This document shows positions 57,001-63,157 of a stretch of 64,000 nucleotides of DNA, piece after piece. Numbering within the stretch: the first letter of the stretch is position 1; each line of letters opens with the position of its first letter. The DNA lies in NCBI GenBank assembly GCA_020632755.1, contig JACKEY010000009.1, forward strand, positions 179,511-243,510, read 5' to 3'. Position numbers and translations under genes: made by a program. The DNA comes from Alphaproteobacteria bacterium. Lineage in GTDB: Bacteria > Myxococcota_A > UBA796 > UBA2385. The notes below the pieces were generated by a model. That model ran no database searches and was not told the DNA's origin. It was given only the letters and a program-made list of their open reading frames with translations.

Positions 57001-57129
57001 GTCGACGGCACGCCGGGCAAGGTGCTCGGCGGCTGCGGCGGCTGCAGCAGCGCGGCCGGCAGCCGTGGCGTCGGACTGGCCTGGCTGGCCCTGCCGCTGC
57101 TGGCCCTGTTCCGGCGTCGGCGGCGCTGA
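54055..57129 (+). CDS. Surface protein with Gly-rich domain, MopE-like Asp/Cys repeats and MYXO-CTERM tail
   Basis: A 1024-aa exported protein. The GTG start has GGAGG 4 nt upstream and opens a signal peptide. Residues about 215-490 are extremely Gly-rich, with occasional paired cysteines (Y-C-C-G-T). From about 598 to 960 there are six or so repeats of D-C-D-D-x-D-x-x-x-N-P-D-A-x-E-V-C-D-G-x-D-N-D-C-D-G, the motif of MopE-type metal-binding proteins, separated by Y-x-D-x-D-x-D-G-Y-G-D linkers. The tail has a Thr/Gly/Asp linker, the G-G-C-G-G-C-S-S motif, a hydrophobic helix and an Arg cluster: the MYXO-CTERM sorting signal. It is probably surface-exposed and calcium- or copper-binding. The rhodanese gene overlaps its stop. 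Confidence 0.9.
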   Translation: MLLLALLAPSPVLAADFLQGDAGAPGMAVVVHVLRDAGGFDGTETLTTDCDDLLVGPVRALDRGADPDAPVVGGVLSAVLYVADGATTGVECTLSVDGVALDPFNDGIDNRFSIVDAAPAPVDGGAGDADGTEDGVITIGADLRSDGGTVVLSSLAVDADETLWFDTSDPDGGTDGNEAFLPVLLLVEGAARIDGEVAVYGEDGGYAAAYLASDGGDAAPGGGGGGVGSNCISSATYFAGDGFTGGGGTASGTCIDFGYGGTGAGEGPDLEDGGEGVFTDVANGALGYAGGTGGGTGMFWGTGGGGGYCCGTAGDGGFGGGGGNGHSEASGWGAGGGAFGTDGENGIGVLGGGATSSYRIGGAGLENGHDSLVPLAGGSGGAGGDSGSGSADGAGGGGGGGALLLSARSISLGSGASIEAWGGNGGDTYGTNPGSSVGGGGGAGGGVHLAAWSLSGLSADLLDLHGGYGGHEYYGYYSGDGGEGRLRVDGAVPPALDSGPTGETATTWQGPAFTEIDDTDVQIASSGSVTLVITDATGGTVAELSLAEDGGATLYSYLDDAGTYLLTLVDDDSDVMGPAGVAVLQFEPDADGDGAWAERYDGDDCDDTDADVNPDADEVCDGIDNDCDGDVDEDDAVDAGTWYSDGDGDGYGDAATAATACEEPDGTVERAGDCDDDDGDINPDAAEVCDGVDNDCDGDVDEPDATDAGTWYADDDDDGWGDDSSTTRACEEPDGYTDRGGDCDDEEARANPDEPEVCDDIDNDCDGEVDEDDATDAATWYGDGDSDGWGDDSDTRTSCDEPDGYVAIGGDCDDADSAYHPGADESDCSDPNDYNCDGSVAYADADADGYAACEECNDGDAAVNPGATEVCNDIDDDCDGDIDEDVTGTWYADADGDGYGDALAPVEDCDQPDDTVSDDTDCDDGDASIHPGAEEVPDDGIDQDCDGEDDETEPPTDSGAPTDDTGEPTGDTGGNGGTDGDPVDGTPGKVLGGCGGCSSAAGSRGVGLAWLALPLLALFRRRRR

Positions 57130-57509
57130 TGGACCTGTCCTACGTCTTCATCGGCGCCGCCGTGGCGCTGGTGGCCTGGAAGATCGCCAGCACCCGCCGG
57201 GGCCCCGGCGCCCTGGCCGACGCCGCGCGCCTGCTGGACGAAGAAGGCGGCGTGCTGGTCGACGTGCGCACCCCGGCCGAGTTCGCCGGCAGCCACGCGC
57301 CGGGCGCCATCAACGTGCCCGCCGGCAGCGTGAAGCAGCACCTGGCGGCGCTGCCGTCCAAGGACACGCCGCTGGTCGTGCACTGCGCGAGCGGAACCCG
57401 CAGCATGATGGCGGTGCGCGAGCTCAAGGCCGCCGGCTTCACCCGCGTGGTGGACATCGCGACCCTGGGGAACGCGCTGGCCCTGCCTCGGAGCGGCAGC
57501 GGCGCCTGA
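57129..57509 (+). CDS. Membrane-anchored rhodanese-like sulfurtransferase
   Basis: A 126-aa protein with an N-terminal helix (Y-V-F-I-G-A-A-V-A-L-V-A-W) and a single rhodanese domain: L-V-D-V-R-T-P-A-E-F, H-A-P-G-A-I-N-V-P and the active-site loop H-C-A-S-G-T-R-S with catalytic cysteine. The loop is six residues, the sulfurtransferase type. The ATG overlaps the TGA of the MopE-like gene (TGATG), so synthesis is coupled. A role in sulfur transfer or redox handling for the Cys-rich neighbour is an inference. Confidence 0.9.
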   Translation: MDLSYVFIGAAVALVAWKIASTRRGPGALADAARLLDEEGGVLVDVRTPAEFAGSHAPGAINVPAGSVKQHLAALPSKDTPLVVHCASGTRSMMAVRELKAAGFTRVVDIATLGNALALPRSGSGA

Positions 57510-57542
57510 GCAGCGGCTCCCGAGCAGCGGCGCCTGCGCAGC

Positions 57543-57574
57543 AGGGGGGGACGCCTCGTCGCGCCGCCCCCCTT
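57543..57574 (+). terminator. GC-rich hairpin after the rhodanese gene
   Basis: AGGGGGG near 57543-57549 can pair with CCCCCCTT at 57567-57574, leaving a loop of about 17 nt. Only two T residues follow. It is a plausible end of the MopE-rhodanese transcript, preceded by a partial direct repeat of CAGCGGCGCCTG (57497 and 57525). Confidence 0.35.
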
Positions 57575-57642
57575 GTCGTCGCGCGAGCCGTGAACACAGC
57601 AATTCGCCGACGCACCCCCCTGTGCGCCCGAGGGAACGCTGC

Positions 57643-57670
57643 TGCCTGCAGGAGGGTCCTGCGACAGGCA
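57643..57670 (+). promoter_or_regulatory. Interrupted hairpin in the htrA leader
   Basis: Outer stem TGCCT (57643-57647) with AGGCA (57666-57670) and inner stem GCAGGA (57648-57653) with TCCTGC (57657-57662) around a GGG loop, broken by a 3-nt bulge. It lies about 40 nt before the htrA start, in a 201-bp gap that contains no gene. A smaller CGCAC/GTGCG hairpin sits at 57611-57626. Confidence 0.35.
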
Positions 57671-57710
57671 CTCCCTCGTCGCCAACCCATCGGCCAGGAG
57701 CCACTCTCCG

Positions 57711-59207
57711 ATGTCTCGCACGTCCCTGCGCACGTCCGCCCTCGCCTCTGTCACCCTCCTCTCCCTGACCGCCTGTCTGGGCAGCCAGGTGGTCGGAGGC
57801 AGTCCCAGCAACGCCGCCGGACACGAGACCTCCCCGCCCGCCGCCGCCCCCGTGGCGGGCGCCGTGCAGCTCCCCGCCGACTACAACCCCGCCCGCAGCC
57901 TCGCCCCGCTCATCGAGCAGCTCTCCCCGGCCGTGGTCTACATCCAGGTCGAGTCCAAGGTCGAGGTGCCGACCTCGCAGCTCCCCGACGGCTGGGGACC
58001 CTTCTTCGGGCTGCCCGACTCCGGCCAGCAGGGCGGCGGGCAGGGCGACGGCGGGTCGTCGCGGTACCGCACCCGCCAGGGCTCCGGCAGCGGCTTCATC
58101 ATCGGCGAGGACGGCTACGTCCTGACCAACAACCACGTCGTCGACGACGCGGACACCGTCACCGTCACGCTGGCCGACGAGCGCGAGTTCACCGCCACCG
58201 TGGTCGGCACCGACCCCCGGACCGACGTGGCCCTGGTCCACATCGACACCGACGAGCCGCTGCCCACCGTGCCCCTCGGCGACAGCGACGGCCTGCGGGT
58301 CGGCGACTGGGTGGTGGCCATCGGCAACCCCTTCGGCCTGACCCACACGGTCACCACCGGCATCGTGTCGGCCAAGGGCCGCGTCATCGGCGCCGGCCCC
58401 TACGACGACTTCATCCAGACCGACGCCAGCATCAACCCCGGCAACAGCGGCGGCCCGCTGTTCGACCTGAGCGGCCGCGTGGTCGGCATCAACACCGCGA
58501 TCAGCGCGATGGGCCAGGGCATCGGCTTCGCCGTCCCCATCGACCAGGTCGAGGAGATCCTCGACGAGCTGCGCGCCGACGGCAAGGTCGCCCGTGGCTG
58601 GATCGGCGTCGGCCTGCAGGAGCTCGAGGGCCCGCTGGTCGAGCAGCTGGGCGCCAGCGAAGGCGTCGTCGTCAGCGCCGTCTACCCGGGCAACCCGGCG
58701 GCCGACGCGGGGCTGCAGGCCGGCGACGTCGTCACCACCATCGACGGCGCCAAGGTCACCGAGAGCGCCGCGCTGGTGCGGGCCATCGGCATGAAGAAGC
58801 CCGGCGAGGCCATCAAGCTCGGCGTGCTGCGCGAGGGCAAGGACCGCATCGTGAAGGTCACCCTGGGCGAGCGCCCCGAGGAAGACAGCCTGAAGGCGCG
58901 GCGGTTCGGCAACACCAGCCCCGACCCGGGCGCCGACACCGGGCTCGACGCCTGGGGCTTCCGGGTCGAGAAGCGGCCAGGCGTCGGCAAGGAGCCCGGC
59001 GGCATCGTGGTCTCCGCGGTCGTCGGCGACAGCCCCGCCGACGGTCGGCTGCAGGCCGGCGACCGGATCCTGGAGATCAACCGGCGGCCCATCAAGAGCG
59101 AAGGCGACGTCGCTGCGGCACTCGGCCGCGCCAACGGCGGCGCCATGCTGGTCGTCGACCGCGACGGCACCGAGCAGCTCGTCGTCCTGCCCGCGCCGCG
59201 CGAGTAG
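57711..59207 (+). CDS. htrA: HtrA/DegP-type serine protease, lipoprotein
   Basis: A 498-aa periplasmic protease and quality-control factor. The lipobox L-S-L-T-A-C anchors it at Cys22. The trypsin-like domain has the triad His142 (L-T-N-N-H-V-V), Asp172 (R-T-D-V-A-L-V) and Ser246 (G-N-S-G-G-P-L). Two PDZ domains follow, near 295-390 (G-W-I-G-V-G-L-Q) and 410-498 (G-D-S-P-A-D-G-R-L-Q-A-G-D). Lipid anchoring of an HtrA protein is less common than a soluble or membrane-helix form. AGGAG lies 10 nt before the ATG. The 201-bp leader has several hairpins. Confidence 0.95.
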   Translation: MSRTSLRTSALASVTLLSLTACLGSQVVGGSPSNAAGHETSPPAAAPVAGAVQLPADYNPARSLAPLIEQLSPAVVYIQVESKVEVPTSQLPDGWGPFFGLPDSGQQGGGQGDGGSSRYRTRQGSGSGFIIGEDGYVLTNNHVVDDADTVTVTLADEREFTATVVGTDPRTDVALVHIDTDEPLPTVPLGDSDGLRVGDWVVAIGNPFGLTHTVTTGIVSAKGRVIGAGPYDDFIQTDASINPGNSGGPLFDLSGRVVGINTAISAMGQGIGFAVPIDQVEEILDELRADGKVARGWIGVGLQELEGPLVEQLGASEGVVVSAVYPGNPAADAGLQAGDVVTTIDGAKVTESAALVRAIGMKKPGEAIKLGVLREGKDRIVKVTLGERPEEDSLKARRFGNTSPDPGADTGLDAWGFRVEKRPGVGKEPGGIVVSAVVGDSPADGRLQAGDRILEINRRPIKSEGDVAAALGRANGGAMLVVDRDGTEQLVVLPAPRE

Positions 59208-59279
59208 CGGCCGCCCGGGCGTCGCGTCCGGCGCCGGCCCGGGCAGCCCGGCGGGTTCCGGTCGATTAGCCGGGATGGC

Positions 59280-59930
59280 GTGGACCACCTCCGCGCCATC
59301 CTCGTGCTCCTGCACGTGCTCGTGATCTCGGTGCTCTCCTTCCCCGCTCCGGTCGGCATGATGACCGAGCGCGCCTTCTCGCACCCCGACACCCAGGCGT
59401 CCTTCCAGAGCTACACCGACGCGCTCAACGCGGTCGGCGTCGACATCGACAAGGACGAGTTCCAGCAGCTGTTGTGGGACGCCGGTACCGCCTTCATCTC
59501 GGTGCGGCGCAAGGTCGTCGCGCCGATGCAGCCCTACGTCGCGCTGACGGGCACCGAACAGGGCTGGCGCATGTTCGGCTCGGTCAACCGCCGCCCGGCC
59601 TGGCTGCGGGTCGAGCTGAAGCAGGACGGCGCCTGGCGCACCATCTACGAGATGCGCAGCGACGAGTACACCTGGCGCCGCCAGCAGCTCGACCAGGAGC
59701 GGGTGCGCGCCGTGGTCAACAACTTCAGCTGGCTGCACTCCAAGCGCACCTACGAAGACTTCGGCCTGTGGCTGGCCCGCCGCGCGGCCGAGGACTTCCC
59801 CGACGCCACCCACCTGCGCACCAGCATGGTGCGGCGCGCCCTGCCGCCTCCCGACGAGCTGCGGGCCCACGGCATGCCCGAGGGCACCGTGCTCTGGGAG
59901 ACCGAGTACAGCCTGGACAAGCACCGATGA
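59280..59930 (+). CDS. Membrane protein of unknown function coupled to an HTTM protein
   Basis: A 216-aa protein with one N-terminal hydrophobic helix (I-L-V-L-L-H-V-L-V-I-S-V-L-S-F) acting as an uncleaved signal anchor. The soluble part has Y-V-A-L-T-G-T-E-Q-G-W-R-M-F-G-S and ends W-E-T-E-Y-S-L-D-K-H. The adjacent HTTM gene begins inside its stop codon (ATGA). I recall small proteins of this kind (DUF5819-like) beside HTTM genes, but the assignment is not certain. The start is GTG at 59280. Confidence 0.72.
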   Translation: MDHLRAILVLLHVLVISVLSFPAPVGMMTERAFSHPDTQASFQSYTDALNAVGVDIDKDEFQQLLWDAGTAFISVRRKVVAPMQPYVALTGTEQGWRMFGSVNRRPAWLRVELKQDGAWRTIYEMRSDEYTWRRQQLDQERVRAVVNNFSWLHSKRTYEDFGLWLARRAAEDFPDATHLRTSMVRRALPPPDELRAHGMPEGTVLWETEYSLDKHR

Positions 59931-60979
59931 GCGCGGCGCGACCGGGCCCGTGGGCGCGCATCGTCGCCCGCATCGCCCACAAGGAGCCGGCCACTCCGCT
60001 GGCCCTGTTCCGCATCGCCATGGGCCTGTCGGTGCTCTACACGCTGCTGCCCATGCTGCGCGACGACGTGGTGCGGCTGGTGTGGATGGACCGGGCCTAC
60101 GGCGGCTTCCGCACGCTGACCCCGCATCACTGGCTGCTCGACGCGGTCGGCGGGGCCTCGGACGCGTCGGTCACCGTGCTGGTCGGCGCGGCCGTCGTCA
60201 CCGGCGTGCTGCTGATCATCGGCCTGGGCGGGCGGGTCACCGCCTTCGCCGCCCTGCAGCTGATGATCGCCCTGTTCGAGATCAACTCGGGCAGCGGCGG
60301 CGGCCACGACCGCCTGCACACCAACGGCCTGTGGCTGCTGGTCCTGGCGCCGTCCACCGCGACCCTGTCGCTGGACTGCTGGATCACCAGCAAGGGCATC
60401 CTGGCCCGCTCCGACCGCAAGGACGCGACCACGCGCAGCTTCCTGTCGACGCGCCCGGTGGCCGCCTGGCCCCGCTACGTCGCCGTGTTCCAGCTGGTGC
60501 TGGTCTACGGCACGACCGGCCTGCAGAAGCTCGGCCAGGAGTGGATGCCCTGGGGCGACTTCCGGGCGCTGTACTACGCGATCCTGGCGCCGTCCTGGCA
60601 GCGCTACCCGACCGACTGGGTCGCCGATCTGTACCCCCTGACCCAGGTGGGCACGGCCGTCACCTGGCTGTGGGAGGTCGGCGCGCCGCTGCTGCTGCTG
60701 GCCTTCTGGTACCGCGCGACCCGCGACCGGCCGGGGTTCCTGCGGCGCCTGTCCAACCGCATCGACCTGCGCAGCATCTACCTGGCCATCGGCGCCTTCT
60801 TCCACATCAGCCTGTGGCTGATGATGAACCTGGGGCCCTTCTCGCTGGTGACCATGAGCTTCTACCTGTGCGCGTACCACCACGACGAGTACGCCGCGCT
60901 GTGGGCCCGGCTGACCGGAGGGCGTGCCCGGCGGTCGACCTCGGCCGACGCTCAGCCGCCGCAGGCTGCCGCGGACTGA
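59927..60979 (+). CDS. HTTM domain membrane protein (vitamin K-dependent carboxylase-like)
   Basis: A 350-aa integral membrane protein with the horizontally transferred transmembrane (HTTM) domain, related to the membrane half of gamma-glutamyl carboxylase. It shows the early motif P-L-A-L-F-R-I-A-M-G near residue 24, the N-x-x-x-G-G-H-D-R loop and K-L-G-Q-E-W in the later third, with about seven to nine helices. Catalytic function in bacteria is largely unknown. Translational coupling to the preceding gene (ATGA) suggests a two-protein membrane complex. Confidence 0.87.
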   Translation: MSAARPGPWARIVARIAHKEPATPLALFRIAMGLSVLYTLLPMLRDDVVRLVWMDRAYGGFRTLTPHHWLLDAVGGASDASVTVLVGAAVVTGVLLIIGLGGRVTAFAALQLMIALFEINSGSGGGHDRLHTNGLWLLVLAPSTATLSLDCWITSKGILARSDRKDATTRSFLSTRPVAAWPRYVAVFQLVLVYGTTGLQKLGQEWMPWGDFRALYYAILAPSWQRYPTDWVADLYPLTQVGTAVTWLWEVGAPLLLLAFWYRATRDRPGFLRRLSNRIDLRSIYLAIGAFFHISLWLMMNLGPFSLVTMSFYLCAYHHDEYAALWARLTGGRARRSTSADAQPPQAAAD

Positions 60980-61004
60980 TCGGGCAGGAGGAGGGGGAGG
61001 AGGC

Positions 61005-61628
61005 TCATGGCGAGGGGTCCCCGGCCCGCCGCTGCTGCCAGCGATCGTCCCCATCGACGAAAGACAATGTGCCGTCCGAGGCGACCGTCGCCGGGAAGCA
61101 GGGGCGGCCGTTGACCCGGTCCTCTGCGAAGGAGGAGAACAGCGTCCACTCCAGCTCGGGGTCGCGGGCGGCCGTCTGGTGCCAGTCGAACCACCGGCAG
61201 AGCTGCCCGTCGGACCACCGCTCGGCCCCGCGCTGCTGGACCACCGCCAGGGTGTGGCCCGGGGCACCGTCGCCATGCATCTCGAGCACGCTGCGCACGG
61301 CGTACAGGCCGGGCCCCACGGCCACGCGTTCCACCGACTCGTCGGCGGTCCAGCCAGGGCGGGACAAGGTCCCGGTCCACGTCCCCGAGAGGTCGGCGGT
61401 CAGCGGCGTCGTGGCGTCGCCCGACAGCGCCTGCACCCGGGCGAGGGTGTCGGCGCCGACCTGATCGGCCAGGGGTCGATCCCGCTCTGCGTCGCGGGCG
61501 AGGGCGAAGCGCCGCGCGGCCTCGACGTCCTGGATCGCCTGGGCGACGACTTCGTCGGACAGCTCGGTCGGGTCTTCGTCGAAGCAGGCCAGCAGCGAGA
61601 GGGCGACGACGATGGCGGTCGTGGGCAT
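61005..61628 (-). CDS. Lipoprotein of unknown function
   Basis: A 207-aa protein with a signal peptide and lipobox L-S-L-L-A-C at Cys15. The mature part is helical at first (A-Q-A-I-Q-D-V-E-A-A-R-R-F) and then contains a beta-rich segment with G-T-W-T-G-T-L-S-R-P-G-W. A TAGGCT box lies 6 nt before the ATG with no ribosome site, fitting a leaderless mRNA. No family recognised. It shares a 94-bp region with the divergent small Cys protein gene. Confidence 0.78.
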   Translation of the reverse strand: MPTTAIVVALSLLACFDEDPTELSDEVVAQAIQDVEAARRFALARDAERDRPLADQVGADTLARVQALSGDATTPLTADLSGTWTGTLSRPGWTADESVERVAVGPGLYAVRSVLEMHGDGAPGHTLAVVQQRGAERWSDGQLCRWFDWHQTAARDPELEWTLFSSFAEDRVNGRPCFPATVASDGTLSFVDGDDRWQQRRAGDPSP

Positions 61629-61634
61629 GTGCGC

Positions 61635-61640
61635 AGCCTA
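61635..61640 (-). promoter_or_regulatory. Putative -10 element (TAGGCT) of the lipoprotein gene
   Basis: TAGGCT on the minus strand, 6 nt before the ATG at 61628. Confidence 0.45.
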
Positions 61641-61688
61641 TGCCGGGGCTCGCCGGTCCGCCGGTCAGTTTCTGCCCGTTTCGATCAC

Positions 61689-61716
61689 TTGATCTGAACA
61701 AGCGTTCAGATATCGT
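61689..61716 (+). promoter_or_regulatory. Promoter with LexA-box-like operator, probably leaderless
   Basis: TTGATC (61689-61694) and TATCGT (61711-61716) are separated by 16 bp, close to sigma-70 form. The GTG start follows the -10 by 6 nt. Overlapping both boxes is a palindrome, ATCTGAAC (61692-61699), spacer AAGC, GTTCAGAT (61704-61711). Its core GAAC-N4-GTTC is the Gram-positive type of LexA (SOS) box and also matches most of the Myxococcus xanthus LexA site as I recall it. A repressor bound here would block the promoter. Confidence 0.55.
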
Positions 61717-61722
61717 CTCCCG

Positions 61723-62100
61723 GTGCCTCCCCTCACCCACCCGCGCCTGCTCCTCGCCCGCCTGCAGGCCGAGCTCGCCAAGCCGCCCGGCCAGGGGCGG
61801 ATCCGGCGCACCGACGTGCTGGCGCTCGTGCACTACGTGCACCGCTGCCTGCGCGTGATGCCCTATGTGCGCCACTCGCCGGGCTGCCGCCAGGCCATCC
61901 GCATCGGGCGCGCCGCGTCCTGTACCTGCGGACTGAGTGCGGCCTGGGACGGACGGACCGACGACGGCGCCGCCCTCGACGAACAGCCGGAGTCCGACCC
62001 GTCGGGCGCGGACCCGCAGCGCGCGGACCCGCAGCGCCCGGACCAGCAGCGTGCCGGGGACCGCGATACGCGCCCGCCTCTTCGCCGGGTGTCGTCATGA
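61723..62100 (+). CDS. Small Cys/His protein behind a LexA-like operator
   Basis: A 125-aa hydrophilic protein. Residues 1-55 are helical (L-L-L-A-R-L-Q-A-E-L, D-V-L-A-L-V-H-Y-V-H-R-C). Then come H-S-P-G-C and, 12 residues on, C-T-C-G-L, a pattern of Cys/His that could bind zinc and that I recall from small phage and bacterial proteins. The C-terminal third is a disordered Asp/Gln/Arg tract with repeated A-D-P-Q-R. Start is GTG 6 nt after the proposed -10. If the operator is real, this is a damage-inducible gene. Function unknown. Confidence 0.6.
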   Translation: MPPLTHPRLLLARLQAELAKPPGQGRIRRTDVLALVHYVHRCLRVMPYVRHSPGCRQAIRIGRAASCTCGLSAAWDGRTDDGAALDEQPESDPSGADPQRADPQRPDQQRAGDRDTRPPLRRVSS

Positions 62101-62125
62101 CGCCGGCGCATCGTGCGGGGACGCC

Positions 62126-63145
62126 ATGGATCGCCGGGCCTGGACCGAACAGCTCGAAGCCACCCTCGACACCGACGGAGACGCCGTCGACACGGGCTTC
62201 CTGCGGGTGCTCATGTCGATCGCGCCCCCGCCGGGCTCCGACCTCCCGGTCGAGCTGGTGCGGGCCCGCGCCCAGGCCGCGCTGGGCGACCTCGACGCCG
62301 CCCGGAAGGCGCTGCCCGACGCCGACGACGCCCTCGACCACCCCGACCTGCACCGCGCCTGGGCCGCCGCCGCCACCGATCTGGCCGGTCGCGGGGCCAT
62401 CCCCAACGACTGGCGGCTGGGCCGCACCCTGGGCCTCATGGGCGAAGCCCAGGCCGAACGCGGCGAGCCCGCCGACGCCCTCGACATCCTCGAGCGCCAC
62501 GTGCACGCCGCCCTGGGTCGCGGCGCCCTGCCCGTCGCCCGCCGTGGCATCGAGCTGGCCCAGGCCGTCGTCGATCCGCCGGACCCCGGCGCGCCCCGGC
62601 TCAGCAAGCGCCGCCGCAAGCTCGCGGAAGCCGCCCTCGACCGCCTCCAGGCCGAGCTCGACGCCGCCTCGCCGCCCCCCGTGGACCTCCCCGACGACGC
62701 GGACGCGCTGCTCGCCGACCTCGGCGCCGACCCCGAAGCCGACCTGTTCCGGCTGCACGCCGCGCTGGACCGCTGGCCGCACCGGGCCGACCTGCTGCAC
62801 GCCATCGCCGACGCCTGGCTGTCCCTCGCTGACGAACCCGCGGGCATCGACGCCTTCGCCCGCCACGCCGTCGCCTTCCCCGACGACCTGGCCCTCTCCA
62901 TCGCCCTCGGTCGCCGGCTCCTCGCCCGCGGCATGGGGGCCGAGCTCGACCTGTGGCTCGACCAGCGCTTCCTCTCCGACCCCTCCCCCGCGGTCCAGGC
63001 CGCCGGCTGGTGCCTGCACGCCCGGGCGCGCCTGGCCCGCGCCGCCCTGCCGTCCGCCGACGCCGCGGTCGACCGCGCGCTGGCGCTGGTCCCGGGCCAC
63101 GCCGAAGCCCTGGCCCTGCGCGACGAGATCGCGGCGGGCCGCTGA
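62126..63145 (+). CDS. Tetratricopeptide-like helical protein
   Basis: A 339-aa Ala/Asp/Leu-rich cytoplasmic protein made of helical pairs with TPR character (A-Q-A-A-L-G-D-L-D-A-A-R-K-A-L-P, A-L-A-L-V-P-G-H-A-E-A-L-A-L). No signal peptide, membrane helix or catalytic motif. The ATG at 62126 lies 25 nt after the stop of the small Cys protein gene, so it may be in the same transcript and under the same operator. Probably a scaffold. Function unknown. Confidence 0.75.
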   Translation: MDRRAWTEQLEATLDTDGDAVDTGFLRVLMSIAPPPGSDLPVELVRARAQAALGDLDAARKALPDADDALDHPDLHRAWAAAATDLAGRGAIPNDWRLGRTLGLMGEAQAERGEPADALDILERHVHAALGRGALPVARRGIELAQAVVDPPDPGAPRLSKRRRKLAEAALDRLQAELDAASPPPVDLPDDADALLADLGADPEADLFRLHAALDRWPHRADLLHAIADAWLSLADEPAGIDAFARHAVAFPDDLALSIALGRRLLARGMGAELDLWLDQRFLSDPSPAVQAAGWCLHARARLARAALPSADAAVDRALALVPGHAEALALRDEIAAGR

Positions 63146-63157
63146 GCGCGGGTCAGC
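63141..63157. terminator. Short hairpin with both convergent stop codons
   Basis: GCTGA (63141-63145), 7-nt loop, TCAGC (63153-63157). The left arm includes the TGA of the TPR gene and the right arm the reversed TGA of the sugar dehydrogenase gene. The 5-bp stem is similar in placement to the longer one at 10054-10080. Confidence 0.4.
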
